Assembly (NCBI GenBank): GCA_949358305.1
Contig: OX442316.1
Span: 15,130,001-15,190,000 of the forward strand
DNA from: Strigamia acuminata
Taxonomy: Eukaryota > Arthropoda > Chilopoda > Geophilomorpha > Linotaeniidae
DNA length: 60,000 nt
Direction: 5' to 3'
A program made the translations under genes and the position numbers. Below the pieces are notes generated by a model, which made no database searches, was not told where the DNA came from, and worked only from the letters and a program-made list of their open reading frames with translations. Numbering within the stretch: position 1 is the stretch's first letter; every line of letters starts with the position of its first letter. This document shows positions 1-9,592 of the stretch, piece by piece.

Positions 1-448
1 CACCTTGCACCACCTCGATTTGTCGTCGGTGAAGGTCACGAAGTATCTTGATCCGTTCATGGACTTTGTTGGCATTGGTCCGCAAACGTCCGAGTGTACA
101 AGTTCCAGCAGTTTTTCGCTTTTTGACGTGGAGTCAGGAAATTTCGTACTTGCGTGCTTCCCCTCGATGCAAGTTTCACAAGTTGGCAGCTTGGCGTCCT
201 TTTCCAAATTCATTCCGTCCGCCTTTTCGTTTAGTATTTTCAGACTTGACTCGTTCAGGTGCCCAAGTCTTTTGTGCCATTCTTGTATTTTCGTACTTGC
301 GGGTTTTGCAGGTTTTGATCCGGTTCCGACTTCGATTTCCGCTGCAGTCGCAGCATCCTCGGTCTCGTCGACGATGTAATACAGTCCGTTCCTTTTTTCG
401 GCGGTGAATACGATTTCTCCCTTCGGATTTATCACTTCTGCTGACTTA

Positions 449-1588
449 TCATCGAAAATCACCTTGTGTCCCCGTTCTGTGATCTTCCCGACCGACATCA
501 AATTCGTTCGTAGATCTCGCACCAAAAGAGTTTCCGCCAAATCCAGCTTCACATTTCCGTTCCCGGTGTTGACGACAATTTTCGCGGTTCCTTTTCCGTC
601 GATTTTTGTACTCGCTTTGCTGGCCAAATTCAGTTTTTGGTTTTTCAGGAATTCGATCGTCGAAAATGTTGAATCGTTCGAGCACATGTGGGAGCTGGCG
701 CCGCTGTCCAAACACCAATTTTTCGGTCGTGACGTCTCGCTTATCAGCGCTGTCTCGATTTGCTCGCAGAAAAAATAATTCGTACTTGGATTTCTCGGCT
801 CTTGATGCGCTTTCCTTCTTGCTTTTACTTCGGCAATCGGCGATTTTGTGGCCAATTTTTCCGCAACCGTGACACTTGTATTTGAAAACTGGCTTCTCGG
901 TCGAATTCGAATTTTCGTCGCCGTATTTCTTTGGTTGCTTACGTTTTTGGAACGTTTTTCTGGCCATCATGGCGTCCGACACGTCTTCTTTTCCTTTTCC
1001 GCGGGCGATCGACTCGTCTTTGATTTTTCCCTCCAAAACTTCCAGCGATGGCAATTTATCTTGGGATTCTATTGCGCATCGAAAGTTGTCGTAGGAATTT
1101 GGCAAACTCAGTAGCAGTAGAATCGTTGTGAAATCTTCGGGCATTTTAAAATCCATGTCTAGCAATTTGTCTACTAGTTCGAAGAATTCTTTTAGGTGAC
1201 TCTCCACGTTTTCTCCGTCCGCCATCTTGTGTGTCGCGAGTCGTTTTAACAACGTGATTTTTCTTGCCGGTCCTTTCGATTGGTACACACTATGCAACTT
1301 CCTCCACAATTCATTTGCGGTGCTGCAATTTTTGGCCATTCGAAGTTCAGATTGCTTTATGTTTAGCAAAATGTCATTTTTGGCTGTTCGATCACTTTTC
1401 TCCCACGTCTCGATCTCCTTCATGCGTTTCGCGTTGCCTTCAATGGTCTCTGGTCGTTTCGACGTACCTTCCGCGTGCACGAGTAGGTCCCGTTGATCCA
1501 AAATTGCTTCCATCTGGATCTTCCATGTGTCGAAGTTTTCCTTTCCCAACGCCTCGATTCGAGCTGAATTTCCGCCGCCGTTCGCCAT
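449..1588 (-). pseudogene. copia gag-pol, frameshifted (copy 1)
   Basis: The reading frame begins MANGGGNSARIEALGKENF, the same start as the intact element. It contains the copia gag region and one CCHC knuckle (CHGCGKIGHKIADC, about residues 239-252). The true frame is lost after YELFF because a T-run of 5 in the intact copy is 6 here (A-run near 770-775 on the + strand). Downstream pol sequence, with the protease DSGA and the GAG-pre-integrase region, continues in another frame to the window edge. A homopolymer length error in assembly would look the same. Confidence 0.85.
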
Positions 1589-1709
1589 CGTTTCTTAGTT
1601 CTGTTTCTTGTGGAATGTTCGTGTTAAATTCGTTTTTAACTTCCTCGAATGTTCCGGTACAAAACTTGATGATTTTTAAGCGCAGTGGAAGCGTGCTGGG
1701 CCCATAACC

Positions 1710-1925
1710 TGTAGTTTTTGTTCTAATATGTTGGAGGCATAAAAATGGAGACGCTTGGCTTTTTGGTGAAAATATTAACAGTGATGGTTTTAATCTAAAA
1801 CAGATGTTTAAAAGTGCGCGGAGCACTAAATACAAAACAGGGCACTGATTGGTCAGTGCCAAATACAGGTGCACAGGTGGTAAAGACACCTGGCGGACAG
1901 GAATATAACATTCAATAAAACAACA
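1710..1925 (-). repeat. copia copy 1, 5' LTR
   Basis: Reverse complement of the 215-bp LTRs at 42915 and 47474, with one extra A in the run near 1773, giving 216 bp. It begins TGTTGTTTTATTG and ends AACTACA when read on the minus strand. The primer site with core GGTTATGGGCCCAG follows directly at about 1696-1709. Confidence 0.93.
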
Positions 1926-1956
1926 TATGGCAGCGATGGTCACAACAGCTGTTTTC

Positions 1957-2790
1957 ATGCGCTTTTTGGCCAATATTTATGCGATGTTTGACCACCAATT
2001 CTGGTGCGATTTTTGGGAATATTTTATACGATTTTTAGGCAAGACAGAAATAAAGATATAAAAATTTTGTCAAAGATTTTATTTGTTTTTGTACCAAATG
2101 TCATACGATTTTGGGCAAGATTTCTTCCAATTTTTGGCCATTTTTTATGCGTTTCGGGTCTGTTTTCAGGCGCTTTTTGGCCAGTTTCAAAGCGATTTTT
2201 GGCCAATATTTATGAGATGTTTGGCAACAAATATGCTGTGAATATGCGGCAATAAGCCGTGAATTATTATTGGCAAGTAATCGTGTGATTTTGGGAATGA
2301 TTTCAACCGATTTTGTACAAGATTTGTTGTGATTTTGTGCAAGATTTGTTGCGATTTTGGGTAGAATTTGTTGCGATTTTTGGCCAGATTATGTGCAATC
2401 TTGGGCCAGAGATTATGTGCCATCTTGGGCCAGTTTTGGTGCAATTTAGGCCAAGATTTGCTGCGATTTTGGGGAACTTCTTGCCCTTTATTGTTGGCAA
2501 GAAGTTGTACGATTATGGCAATGAAATTAGCTGTTTTGTGCAAAATTTTGTTCGATTTTGGCCAATAATTTAAACTATTTTTGGTCAATGTTTCTGAGAT
2601 TTTGGGGACACTTTTATACAATTTTGGACCAGTTTTGGTTGAAATTTTGGGCCAGGTTAGGTGCGATTTTGGGTCGAATTTGGTACGATTTTGGGCCAGA
2701 TTTGGTGCGATTTTATGCATTTGGACCAGTTTTGGTGGCAATTTTGGGCCAGATTAGGTGCGATTTTATGCAAGACAAATATAAAAATAT
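1957..2790. repeat. Left terminal array of degenerate 11-bp repeats
   Basis: Runs of GATTTTGGGCC and AGATTTGGTGC alternate with a basic period of 11 bp (22 bp for the pair). Several gtgcgattttggg and ttttggccaat copies are visible. This is the inverted counterpart of the array at 5925-6748, but more diverged. Open frames inside it are by-products of the repeat. Confidence 0.85.
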
Positions 2791-2894
2791 AAAAACTTTA
2801 AAAATAATTGACCCAACATTAATTTGTATTTTAAAAAAAAATTAATAGTGAATTCGAGGATCCTGAAAGCATTGAAATTGATGGGCAGTCAGAA

Positions 2895-5715
2895 ATGGAT
2901 TCAATGCTACTGTCACATTTGAGTTTTCAAAATGAGAATACTCCAATTGCAAATGAATGTGCTGTTGATCATGGAAGTGATCATTCATTTCAATTGCCAA
3001 ATTCTACTGATGAATTTGACAGTGCACATCTTAAAATTGGAGAGTTATGTTCAACACCTAGGCCTGGTCGAAATCAAGGAGGTGACTCTCCTATAGAGAT
3101 GAATACACCAATCAGTGATGAAGTTGCTGGTTCATACAGCCAAGAAAGTGAAAGGTATTCATACATCACAAAGTCAATTCTTTTACTGTGTTACAAAATT
3201 ATTTTTTTTCAGTTACTTGGGTCGACGTATTGTTGACATAGGACATGTATTTTCTGCTATCAAAACCATATCAGATCACGATCCATTTGACTGCTCATTT
3301 AAAGATATGGACCTTGTCAATGAAAGCAGGGAAGGGCTGCATACAGTTTGGACATTTGTGTGCAAACTGTGTAATTTACGTAAGAAGATACGGAGTGAAC
3401 CCATCGATGATGGGAAAATGAATTCGAATGAATCTGCAGTTTCGGGAATATTAACAACAGGAGGTGGCTATTCCCAATTAGAAGAAGTCCTGGCTGTGCT
3501 TGATGTGCCAGTTATGGCAAAACAAACATACAATAAGACTCAGGCAACTCTGGGAAATGTGTATCAGAAAGCAGCAATGGAAGAAATGATTTCAGCTGGG
3601 AAAGAAGAAGCAGAACTTGCTACTGCAAGCAGTGATTTGGACACTGATGGAATTCCACTGATAACTGTGATTGCTGATGGTTCTTGGGCAACTCGTTCTT
3701 ACGGAACGAAATACAACTCTTCATCTGGCGTGGTAACAATCGGAAATTTATTTTTTATACTTTTTTTAAAATTTCTTAATTTTTGCACATTTCAGGCAAT
3801 AATAATGGGTGCCAGAACTAAAAAAATTCTGTTTGCTGCAATAAGGAATAAGTACTGCTCGACTTGTACCTTTTATGACACAAAGCAAGAAACTACACCT
3901 GAACATCGATGTTACAAAAACTGGACAGGTAGTTCTGGTGGGATGGAAGCCGATGGAATTGTTGAAGGCTTTCAACGAAGTTTGGAAATGCATGGCGTCA
4001 GATTCGCTCGGCTTATCGGAGATGGAGATAGTAGTGTCTACAAAAGACTTTTGGATGCAATGCCGTACGGACATGCTTTGATCATTGAAAAAATAGAATG
4101 TCGAAATCACATTCTGCGAAACTATTGTAATAAGATCAGAGATATTGCAGGCAACACCAAGCTGGGAACACCAGCACTACGACGAATTATTAGTGGACAA
4201 GTACTCCGTCTTAGAACTGCTGTGCAAAAAGCAGTTCAGTATCGAAAGCAACAAAATGAATTAACACTTTCTGAAAGAACACAATTACTGAAGAAGGATG
4301 TTAAAAATGGCCCGTATCACGTGTTTGGTGACCACACTAACTGTGCTAATTATTTTTGCTCTGGGCCAAAAGAAAGTGAAACAAACCTCGTACAGCAATT
4401 GTCAGCAACAGGACTTTTTTCAGAGATGCTAAAAGTAGTGGAAAGAGTGCATAATAATGCTTTTAGCTTAATCCACGATGTGACTAACAATATAGTGGAA
4501 AATGCGAATTCAGTAATAGCAAAGTTTATAGGAGGAAAACGAGTTAACTTCAGTCGTGGGCACTCATACCAAAGTCGTTGTGAAGCTGCTGTAGTTTCAA
4601 TCAACTCCAACAACAACCTACACGGCAGAGTTCATGAAGTGATGTTTAACCGCAGTCCTAGGAAATTCACTGCTTCATTTATTAGCAGACGTCAAGATAA
4701 AAAAAACTATAACATTGAAGCACGAAAGGCTGCTGCTCTGAAACCACGAAAGAAAACTTCAAACATTCTACCAATGGGAGATGCAGATTATGGAAAGAAT
4801 GCCCAACAACCTGACATGGACACCACAATCTATGAAGAGGAAAAAAAGAAGATACTGAAAAGTTTACAAGTCTCTTTAGATCAGAGGAACGACATAGAAA
4901 AGATAACTGTTGGTCAAGCCATGTCACCTGTTTGGCTGCAGGAACGACAACGAAGATTGACAGCCTCAGTGTACGGAAAAATCTGTAAAATGAGGCCTTC
5001 AACTTCATGCAAAACCAATGTTCATACCATTTTATATTCTGCTGTAAAAACTCAGGGCATGCGTTATGGAAATGACAGTGAGCCATTTGCTATAGCAAAG
5101 TTTGAACAAGTGTATGGGTTGAAAACAATTGCATGTGGGCTATTTGTGGATCTGGAGAAGGGATACTTGGGAGCCAGTCCTGATGCCATAATTGGAACAG
5201 ATGCAATTGTTGAAGTGAAGTGCCCATCATGTGCGAAGAATTTGACACCTTTGCAGGCAGTTGAGGGAAAAAAAATCACTTACTGCTCAATTCAAAACGG
5301 CAAGCTATTCCTAAAACCGACCCATGAGTATTATTACCAAATTCAGGGACAGCTGCACATTACTAGAAAATTAAAGTGTTATTTTGTTTTATGGACACCT
5401 TTGGGAATGTCAGTTGAAGAAATTGTAAGAGATGACGCATTTTGGGAAAACAACATGAAGGAACAATTGGACAAATTTTATTTAAACTGTTTGTTGCCCG
5501 AAATTGTGGACCCCAGGCATACAAGGAATATGCCGATACGAGACCCTGACTATATTCTAAATGCTCAAACCAAACAGAAAGAAAATAAAAATATTGCATT
5601 ACAAAAGAAAAGAAATCAAGACGAAATAATTGATGAGCAAACAGAAGAAAACAATCACCAAACAACGGGTAATGAAAATATACAGCCAAAGCAAGATAGG
5701 AAACGCAAAAAGTAA
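2895..5715 (+). CDS. Mutator-like DDE transposase fused to YqaJ-type nuclease
   Basis: Proposed exons are 2895-3154, 3213-3732 and 3796-5715 (899 aa). Both introns (58 and 63 nt) are GT-AG. Removing the second joins SSSGV to AIIMGARTKK, as expected for this family; it is in frame, so an unspliced frame also stays open. Visible transposase features are ADGSW (first catalytic Asp), IGDGDSS (second Asp), ECRNH (CxxH motif of Mutator-type transposases) and the Glu of NIVENANS. The C-terminal third has GASPDAI followed by VEVKCPS, a PD-(D/E)xK nuclease signature of the YqaJ type. The tail is basic and Lys-rich (nuclear localisation plausible). Coding continues in frame upstream of the first Met (EFEDPESIEIDGQSE), after a possible acceptor taatag near 2850, so an earlier exon is likely but was not found. 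Confidence 0.85.
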
Positions 5716-5753
5716 AAATTGTAAAAATATCTAATAAAGTAATGGAAATTCAT

Positions 5754-5890
5754 AAATATTTTGAATAAATTCATTTCAAATTGTAAATATTTTGAATAAA
5801 TTCATTTCAAATTGGAAATATTTTGAATAAATTTATTTCAAATTGTAAATATTTTGAATAAATTCATTTCAAATTGTAAATGTATCGAAT
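5754..5890. repeat. 31-bp tandem repeat carrying AATAAA signals
   Basis: About four and a half copies of a 31-bp unit starting aaatattttgaataaattca lie just after the transposase stop codon. Each copy contains AATAAA, so the repeat multiplies possible polyadenylation signals. Confidence 0.85.
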
Positions 5891-5924
5891 AAACTCACGT
5901 GAAATCATATAAATTATCACAACT

Positions 5925-6748
5925 TCTTGCCAATAAGAATGGGCAAGAAGTTTCCCAAAAGTCGCAACAAATCGTTTCAAAATTGTACATAATCTGACCC
6001 AAATTTGCATCAAATCACGGCAAATTCACGGCAAATTCACGGCAAATTCGCCGCAAATTCGCCCCAAATTTGCCACAAATTCACGGCAAATACGTCCCAA
6101 ACTTGCCGCAAATTCGCCCCAAACTTGCCGCAAATTCGCCCCAAACTTGCCGCAAATTCGCCCCAAATTCGTCGCAAATTCGCCCCAAATTCGCCGCAAA
6201 TTTGCCACAAATTCACGGCAAATTCGCTCCAAACTTGCCGCAAATTGGCCCCAAACTTGCCGCAAATTGGCCCCAAACTTGCCGCAAATTCGCCCCAAAT
6301 TCGTCGCAAATTCGCCGCAAATTTGCCACAAATTCACGGCAAATACGTCCCAAACTTGCCGCAAATTCGCCCCAAACTTGCCGCAAATTCGCCCCAAACT
6401 TGCCGCAAATTCGCCCCAAACTTGCCGCAAATTCGCCGCAAATTCGCCGCAAATTCGCCGCAAATTCGCCGCAAATTTGCAGCAAATTCGCCCCAAACTT
6501 GCCGCAAATGCGCCCCAAATTCATCGCAAATTTGCCACAAATTCGCCCCAAATACGTCCCAAACTTGCCGCAAATTCGTCCCAAATTCGCCGCAAATTCA
6601 AAGTAAACTTGCCCTAAATTCACAGCAAATATTCCGCAAATTCACAGCAAATTTTCCGCAAATTCACGATAAATTTGCCAGAAAATCACGGCAAATACAC
6701 AGCAAAGTTGTGCAAATTCACGACTATTTGCCAATAATAATTGTAATT
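5925..6748. repeat. Right terminal array, 11-bp repeats (expanded)
   Basis: About 50 tandem copies of an 11-bp unit of the type CAAATTCGCCG, alternating with CCAAACTTGCC, run from about 6010 to 6610, with more diverged copies to 6748. Neither orientation of the unit contains a stop codon, so several frames on both strands stay open for up to 250 codons. I do not regard these frames as genes. Confidence 0.92.
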
Positions 6749-7090
6749 AACCTTTGAAAAAATCAAAATTATTACATTAAATTTTTTTTATTAAAATCTA
6801 TTTTTTTTTATCACAACTGAAAAATCAAAATTCTGGCCAAAAGTTTATTCTGAATAGCATTTATTTATTTTTTAAATAAAAAACACTTGACCCCTTTAAT
6901 ACCCACAACCCCTTTTAATTCCAAGAAAGGATTAAGTTGGAACCCCTTTTATGCACTACTTTCTAGTGTGTGATAATATTGTAGGTGATTTGGTTTTAGT
7001 AATCAGCGCCATCTATTGACCAAAACATGTCAAAATAATAAGGTAGGCTAGCCCCTTAAATTGCTTCAATGAATTTTTATTTGTTCGCAG
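6749..7090. other. No gene seen; AT-rich, upstream intron of R0
   Basis: Poly-T and poly-A tracts and no recognisable exon. The missing 5' exons of R0 are not here. They would lie left of the transposons or be lost. The sequence agcgccatctattgac near 7006-7021 is an inverted AGATGGCGCT, the core of insect CTCF sites. Confidence 0.6.
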
Positions 7091-7643
7091 ATGTTTGTTT
7101 TAGTTATCAATTCGTATTTGAAAGAACAATTTTACAAAATATACTTCTTGTGTTTCTCCCAAGTTTTCTGATTGTGATGCTCTCTTGGATATCTTTTTGG
7201 TTGGATGTGGAATTAGCAGCGCCAAGAGTGGCGTTGGGTCAAACTTCACTGCTCACTTTGGCTGCTCAGTTCAATTCTGTGCAAAACAGTTTGCCACCAG
7301 TTTCAACGGTAAAGGCAATTGATGTTTGGATGTTTACGTGTATTTTGATGGCTTTTGCGTCAATACTGGAGTATGCACTGGCTTACAATTTTAAGCGTAG
7401 TTCGCTACAAAATAGCACTAAAGTTGTACCTTACAGAAAAGTAATTTTATTTTCTTGGTAGCATTCTGAATACTGTAAATCAATTTTTTTGTGTAGATGA
7501 AACACCTGTACGAGAAGAGTAAAGAAAGTGGCCGCCAACGATGGACTATTGACACTTGGGCAAAAATTATTTTTCCATTATTTTTCTTAATGTTTAACAT
7601 TGCTTTTTGGGGCCTTATGTGTTTCCATAGATTTTTTAAGTAA
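7091..7643 (+). CDS. R0: Cys-loop receptor, 3' exons only
   Basis: Two exons, 7091-7440 and 7497-7643, correspond to exons 7 and 8 of R1-R4. The first begins in phase 1 after tcgcag and encodes the loop-C cysteine region (VCFSYQFVFER), M1, M2 (AAPRVALGQTSLLTLAAQ) and M3. The second, after a 56-nt intron, encodes a short linker and M4, ending in a longer tail than its paralogs (after AFWGLM, a Cys-His-Arg-Phe-Phe-Lys end). Exons 1-6 are absent; the Mutator-like and copia elements occupy the sequence to the left. Either they sit in a very large intron, or the gene was beheaded and is a pseudogene. Confidence 0.8.
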
Positions 7644-8419
7644 TTAAGTACAGCAGGTGCTCAACTTAAAAATCAGTAAGGGTTGGAGAATTTATTCTTA
7701 AGAATTGTTCTTACGGCCAGCAAAGGTGTACAATGTGGAAAGATTGATCACCCTAATTAAAGAAAACATTTTAAATTTTTTTTTTAATGTAACAAATTAA
7801 TAAAGGTTCATGTCAAAAAATATCAGGCAACAATAAGAGGTTTTGCGCCCAGCCTAGTGGCAGACACGTTAACTAACTTATTATGCATTCGCACAAATTT
7901 GAAGTTCATATGTGTGAAAGTTTGTAACTCTGTGTAGGGCAGTGCCAATTTTGTTTAGTCTACTCTTAATATCACATTACTGTGTCTCCTTTACCTTTTA
8001 CTCTGTGTCTGAATAAAGAAACCCAAGTTCCCATGTAAAATAAAGTCATTTATGACATTTAGTATGTATTAACTAAAAGTGTAATTCGTGTTCTAACAGT
8101 GGTCAAGAACAGGTCAGCCATTACGGTCATCGGAATTACAAGTGACGTTTATTCTGGTGCTTTTACATAGGTGGCACTGGGGGTACAGCGCTCGTGACAA
8201 GCTGTCAATCAATTCTTCCGTGTCGTGAGCTTCCAGACCGCCCAAACGTTGTACGGGCCGACGCAAATTATTTCCGACTGATAATTTCAACTCACATGTC
8301 CGTACACGACCATCTCGTCCGCAGAAAACTTATACTACTTTTCCTATCTTCCAAGTTGATGAGAGGCCTTGGTCTGGTTTTTGGTTAGGATCAGGTAGAC
8401 TACAACCATAAACCAAGGA

Positions 8420-8623
8420 TAACATGGACACGTATCAACATGTTCAATGCGTTTTGCCACCGATGGCGCCACATAATGTATAGACGCACTGTATTCTGGG
8501 ATGACAACAGGTAACAAATGTGCTTAGTCGGCAAGCAATGCTTGTCACGTGATTGCTGTCATCCAATCAGCGCACAGAATAACGAATCAAAAGGAAATAA
8601 CTCACGGATACGTGTCCATGTTA
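8420..8623. mobile_element. Small MITE with TAACATGGACACGTAT termini
   Basis: The 16-bp sequence TAACATGGACACGTAT at 8420-8435 is perfectly inverted at 8608-8623. TA at each end fits a Tc1/mariner-type target. About 204 bp, no coding capacity. The interior contains ccaccgatggcgccac near 8457, which resembles an insect CTCF core. Confidence 0.7.
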
Positions 8624-8794
8624 CACGTGCTACAACTTCGCTTTCCAGCTAAAAAATGGGCTGGCATTAATGGCTGATTATTTTCGTCTTCGGTGTACAC
8701 ATATGAGATGGGGCGCAAATCGACACACCTCTGCAAAAATTGTAGTCAATAATTCGGATAAAAATAAGATATGGTAAAGCGACTTCTGAACGGG

Positions 8795-8960
8795 TGCCAG
8801 TTAAACACATGACACTTAAACGCGTCCACTTAAACGGACGCCACTTAACCAGGGCGACACTTAAACGGGTGGACAGTTAAACGGGGCGACACTTAACCGG
8901 CATCTATCTGAACGGGCGGATCATTCAACGGGCGGACACTTAACCGCACGTTAACCGCAC
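8795..8960. repeat. Degenerate minisatellite, ACACTTAAACGGGCG type
   Basis: Eight or nine imperfect units of roughly 17-21 bp containing cacttaaacggg or cacttaaccggg follow each other. The block is more GC-rich than its surroundings and is followed by further short repeats (ttaaccgcacg twice). Confidence 0.7.
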
Positions 8961-9503
8961 GTCAGTTGTCGCGGCCATCAGCTACCGAGTTTTGACAGTC
9001 AGTTGCCGAGTTTCGACCGTCAGCTCCCGTAGACTGTTATGTTTTATCAAACTGGTCTCATCTACTTCCACAATATTTGGTTTGCCGCAGAAGTCCTGCT
9101 GCTTTTTTATGTAATGAGATGTGACAAATAGCTGTTATAAATATCAGAAGTGTGATAAAAGGGGGATATAAATCATGATTAATGATGGGATGAAATTCAA
9201 TAATGCAGAATACAGATAATATTGATATTAAAGTCAATACGTATGGTACTCACAAGTCAGTTGAGCCTAATAGTATAACACAGCCATTTTAAAAATAAAT
9301 TTAAGGTATTTTGTATTAATTAATTACCTAAAAGGTAATCTCACTTGTGGTAAGTGTTAATGGCCTCTTTTGTTCCTATAAATCAAAATGTTTTGTTATT
9401 TTGTCATAATAACTTAATGGCTAGTTGCCATGTGAATACGCTGCGCCTAAAATCAATGTCGTTTTATTACCGTAGTATAGTGAATAAAAAAAAGGTATTT
9501 ATT

Positions 9504-9516
9504 GTTTCCTAGTAAC
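9504..9516. promoter_or_regulatory. X-box-like motif, R1
   Basis: GTTTCCTAGTAAC, 76 bp before the R1 start codon. It fits the RFX site consensus RYYNYY-N-RRNRAC. Confidence 0.6.
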
Positions 9517-9592
9517 AGCAGCTGAAATGCTATCTTGGTAGATGTGACATGGTCAGCTGATCTAGAAACACTCTTTGCAATTCCGTGGTCAA

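Larger units (their letters stand above)
1..1925 (-). mobile_element. Ty1/copia retrotransposon, 5' part (copy 1)
   Basis: This is the 5' LTR, leader, gag and the beginning of pol of a copia-type element lying on the minus strand and cut by the left window edge. It matches the intact copy at 42915-47688 almost base for base: the same gag start, zinc knuckle, protease and GAG-pre-integrase region. One extra base in the A-run near 770-775 shifts the frame between gag and protease. The right flank just outside the LTR is tatgg (1926-1930). The matching target duplication would lie outside the window. Confidence 0.95.
1957..6748 (+). mobile_element. Mutator-like DNA transposon with transposase-YqaJ gene
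   Basis: A transposase gene (2895-5715) sits between two inverted arrays of degenerate 11-bp repeats. The inner ends pair clearly: GGCAAGAAGTTGTACGATTA near 2498 is inverted as CACAACTTCTTGCC near 5928. The outer ends pair at about 2260-2285 (attattattggcaagtaatc) and 6717-6745. Repeats of the same kind continue left of 2257 to about 1957, so the left limit is uncertain; it could be a nested or extended end. The gene is open across all three exons, so the element may be autonomous. No target duplication could be fixed. Confidence 0.8.
7644..9592. other. R0-R1 intergenic region
   Basis: No coding exon recognised. It contains a TA-flanked MITE (8420-8623), a degenerate minisatellite (8795-8960) and the R1 X-box-like motif (9504-9516). 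Confidence 0.6.

Noticed and set aside
1440-1973. 177-codon minus-strand frame across the copia LTR
   Set aside because: It is LTR and leader sequence; the same amino-acid string is read from the other LTRs in the window.
6005-6757. Open frames up to 250 codons, rich in Lys-Phe-Ala-Ala-Asn and Gln-Ile-Arg-Arg, on both strands
   Set aside because: They arise from an 11-bp tandem repeat with no stop codon in either orientation. Several frames are open at once and there is no start context or domain.
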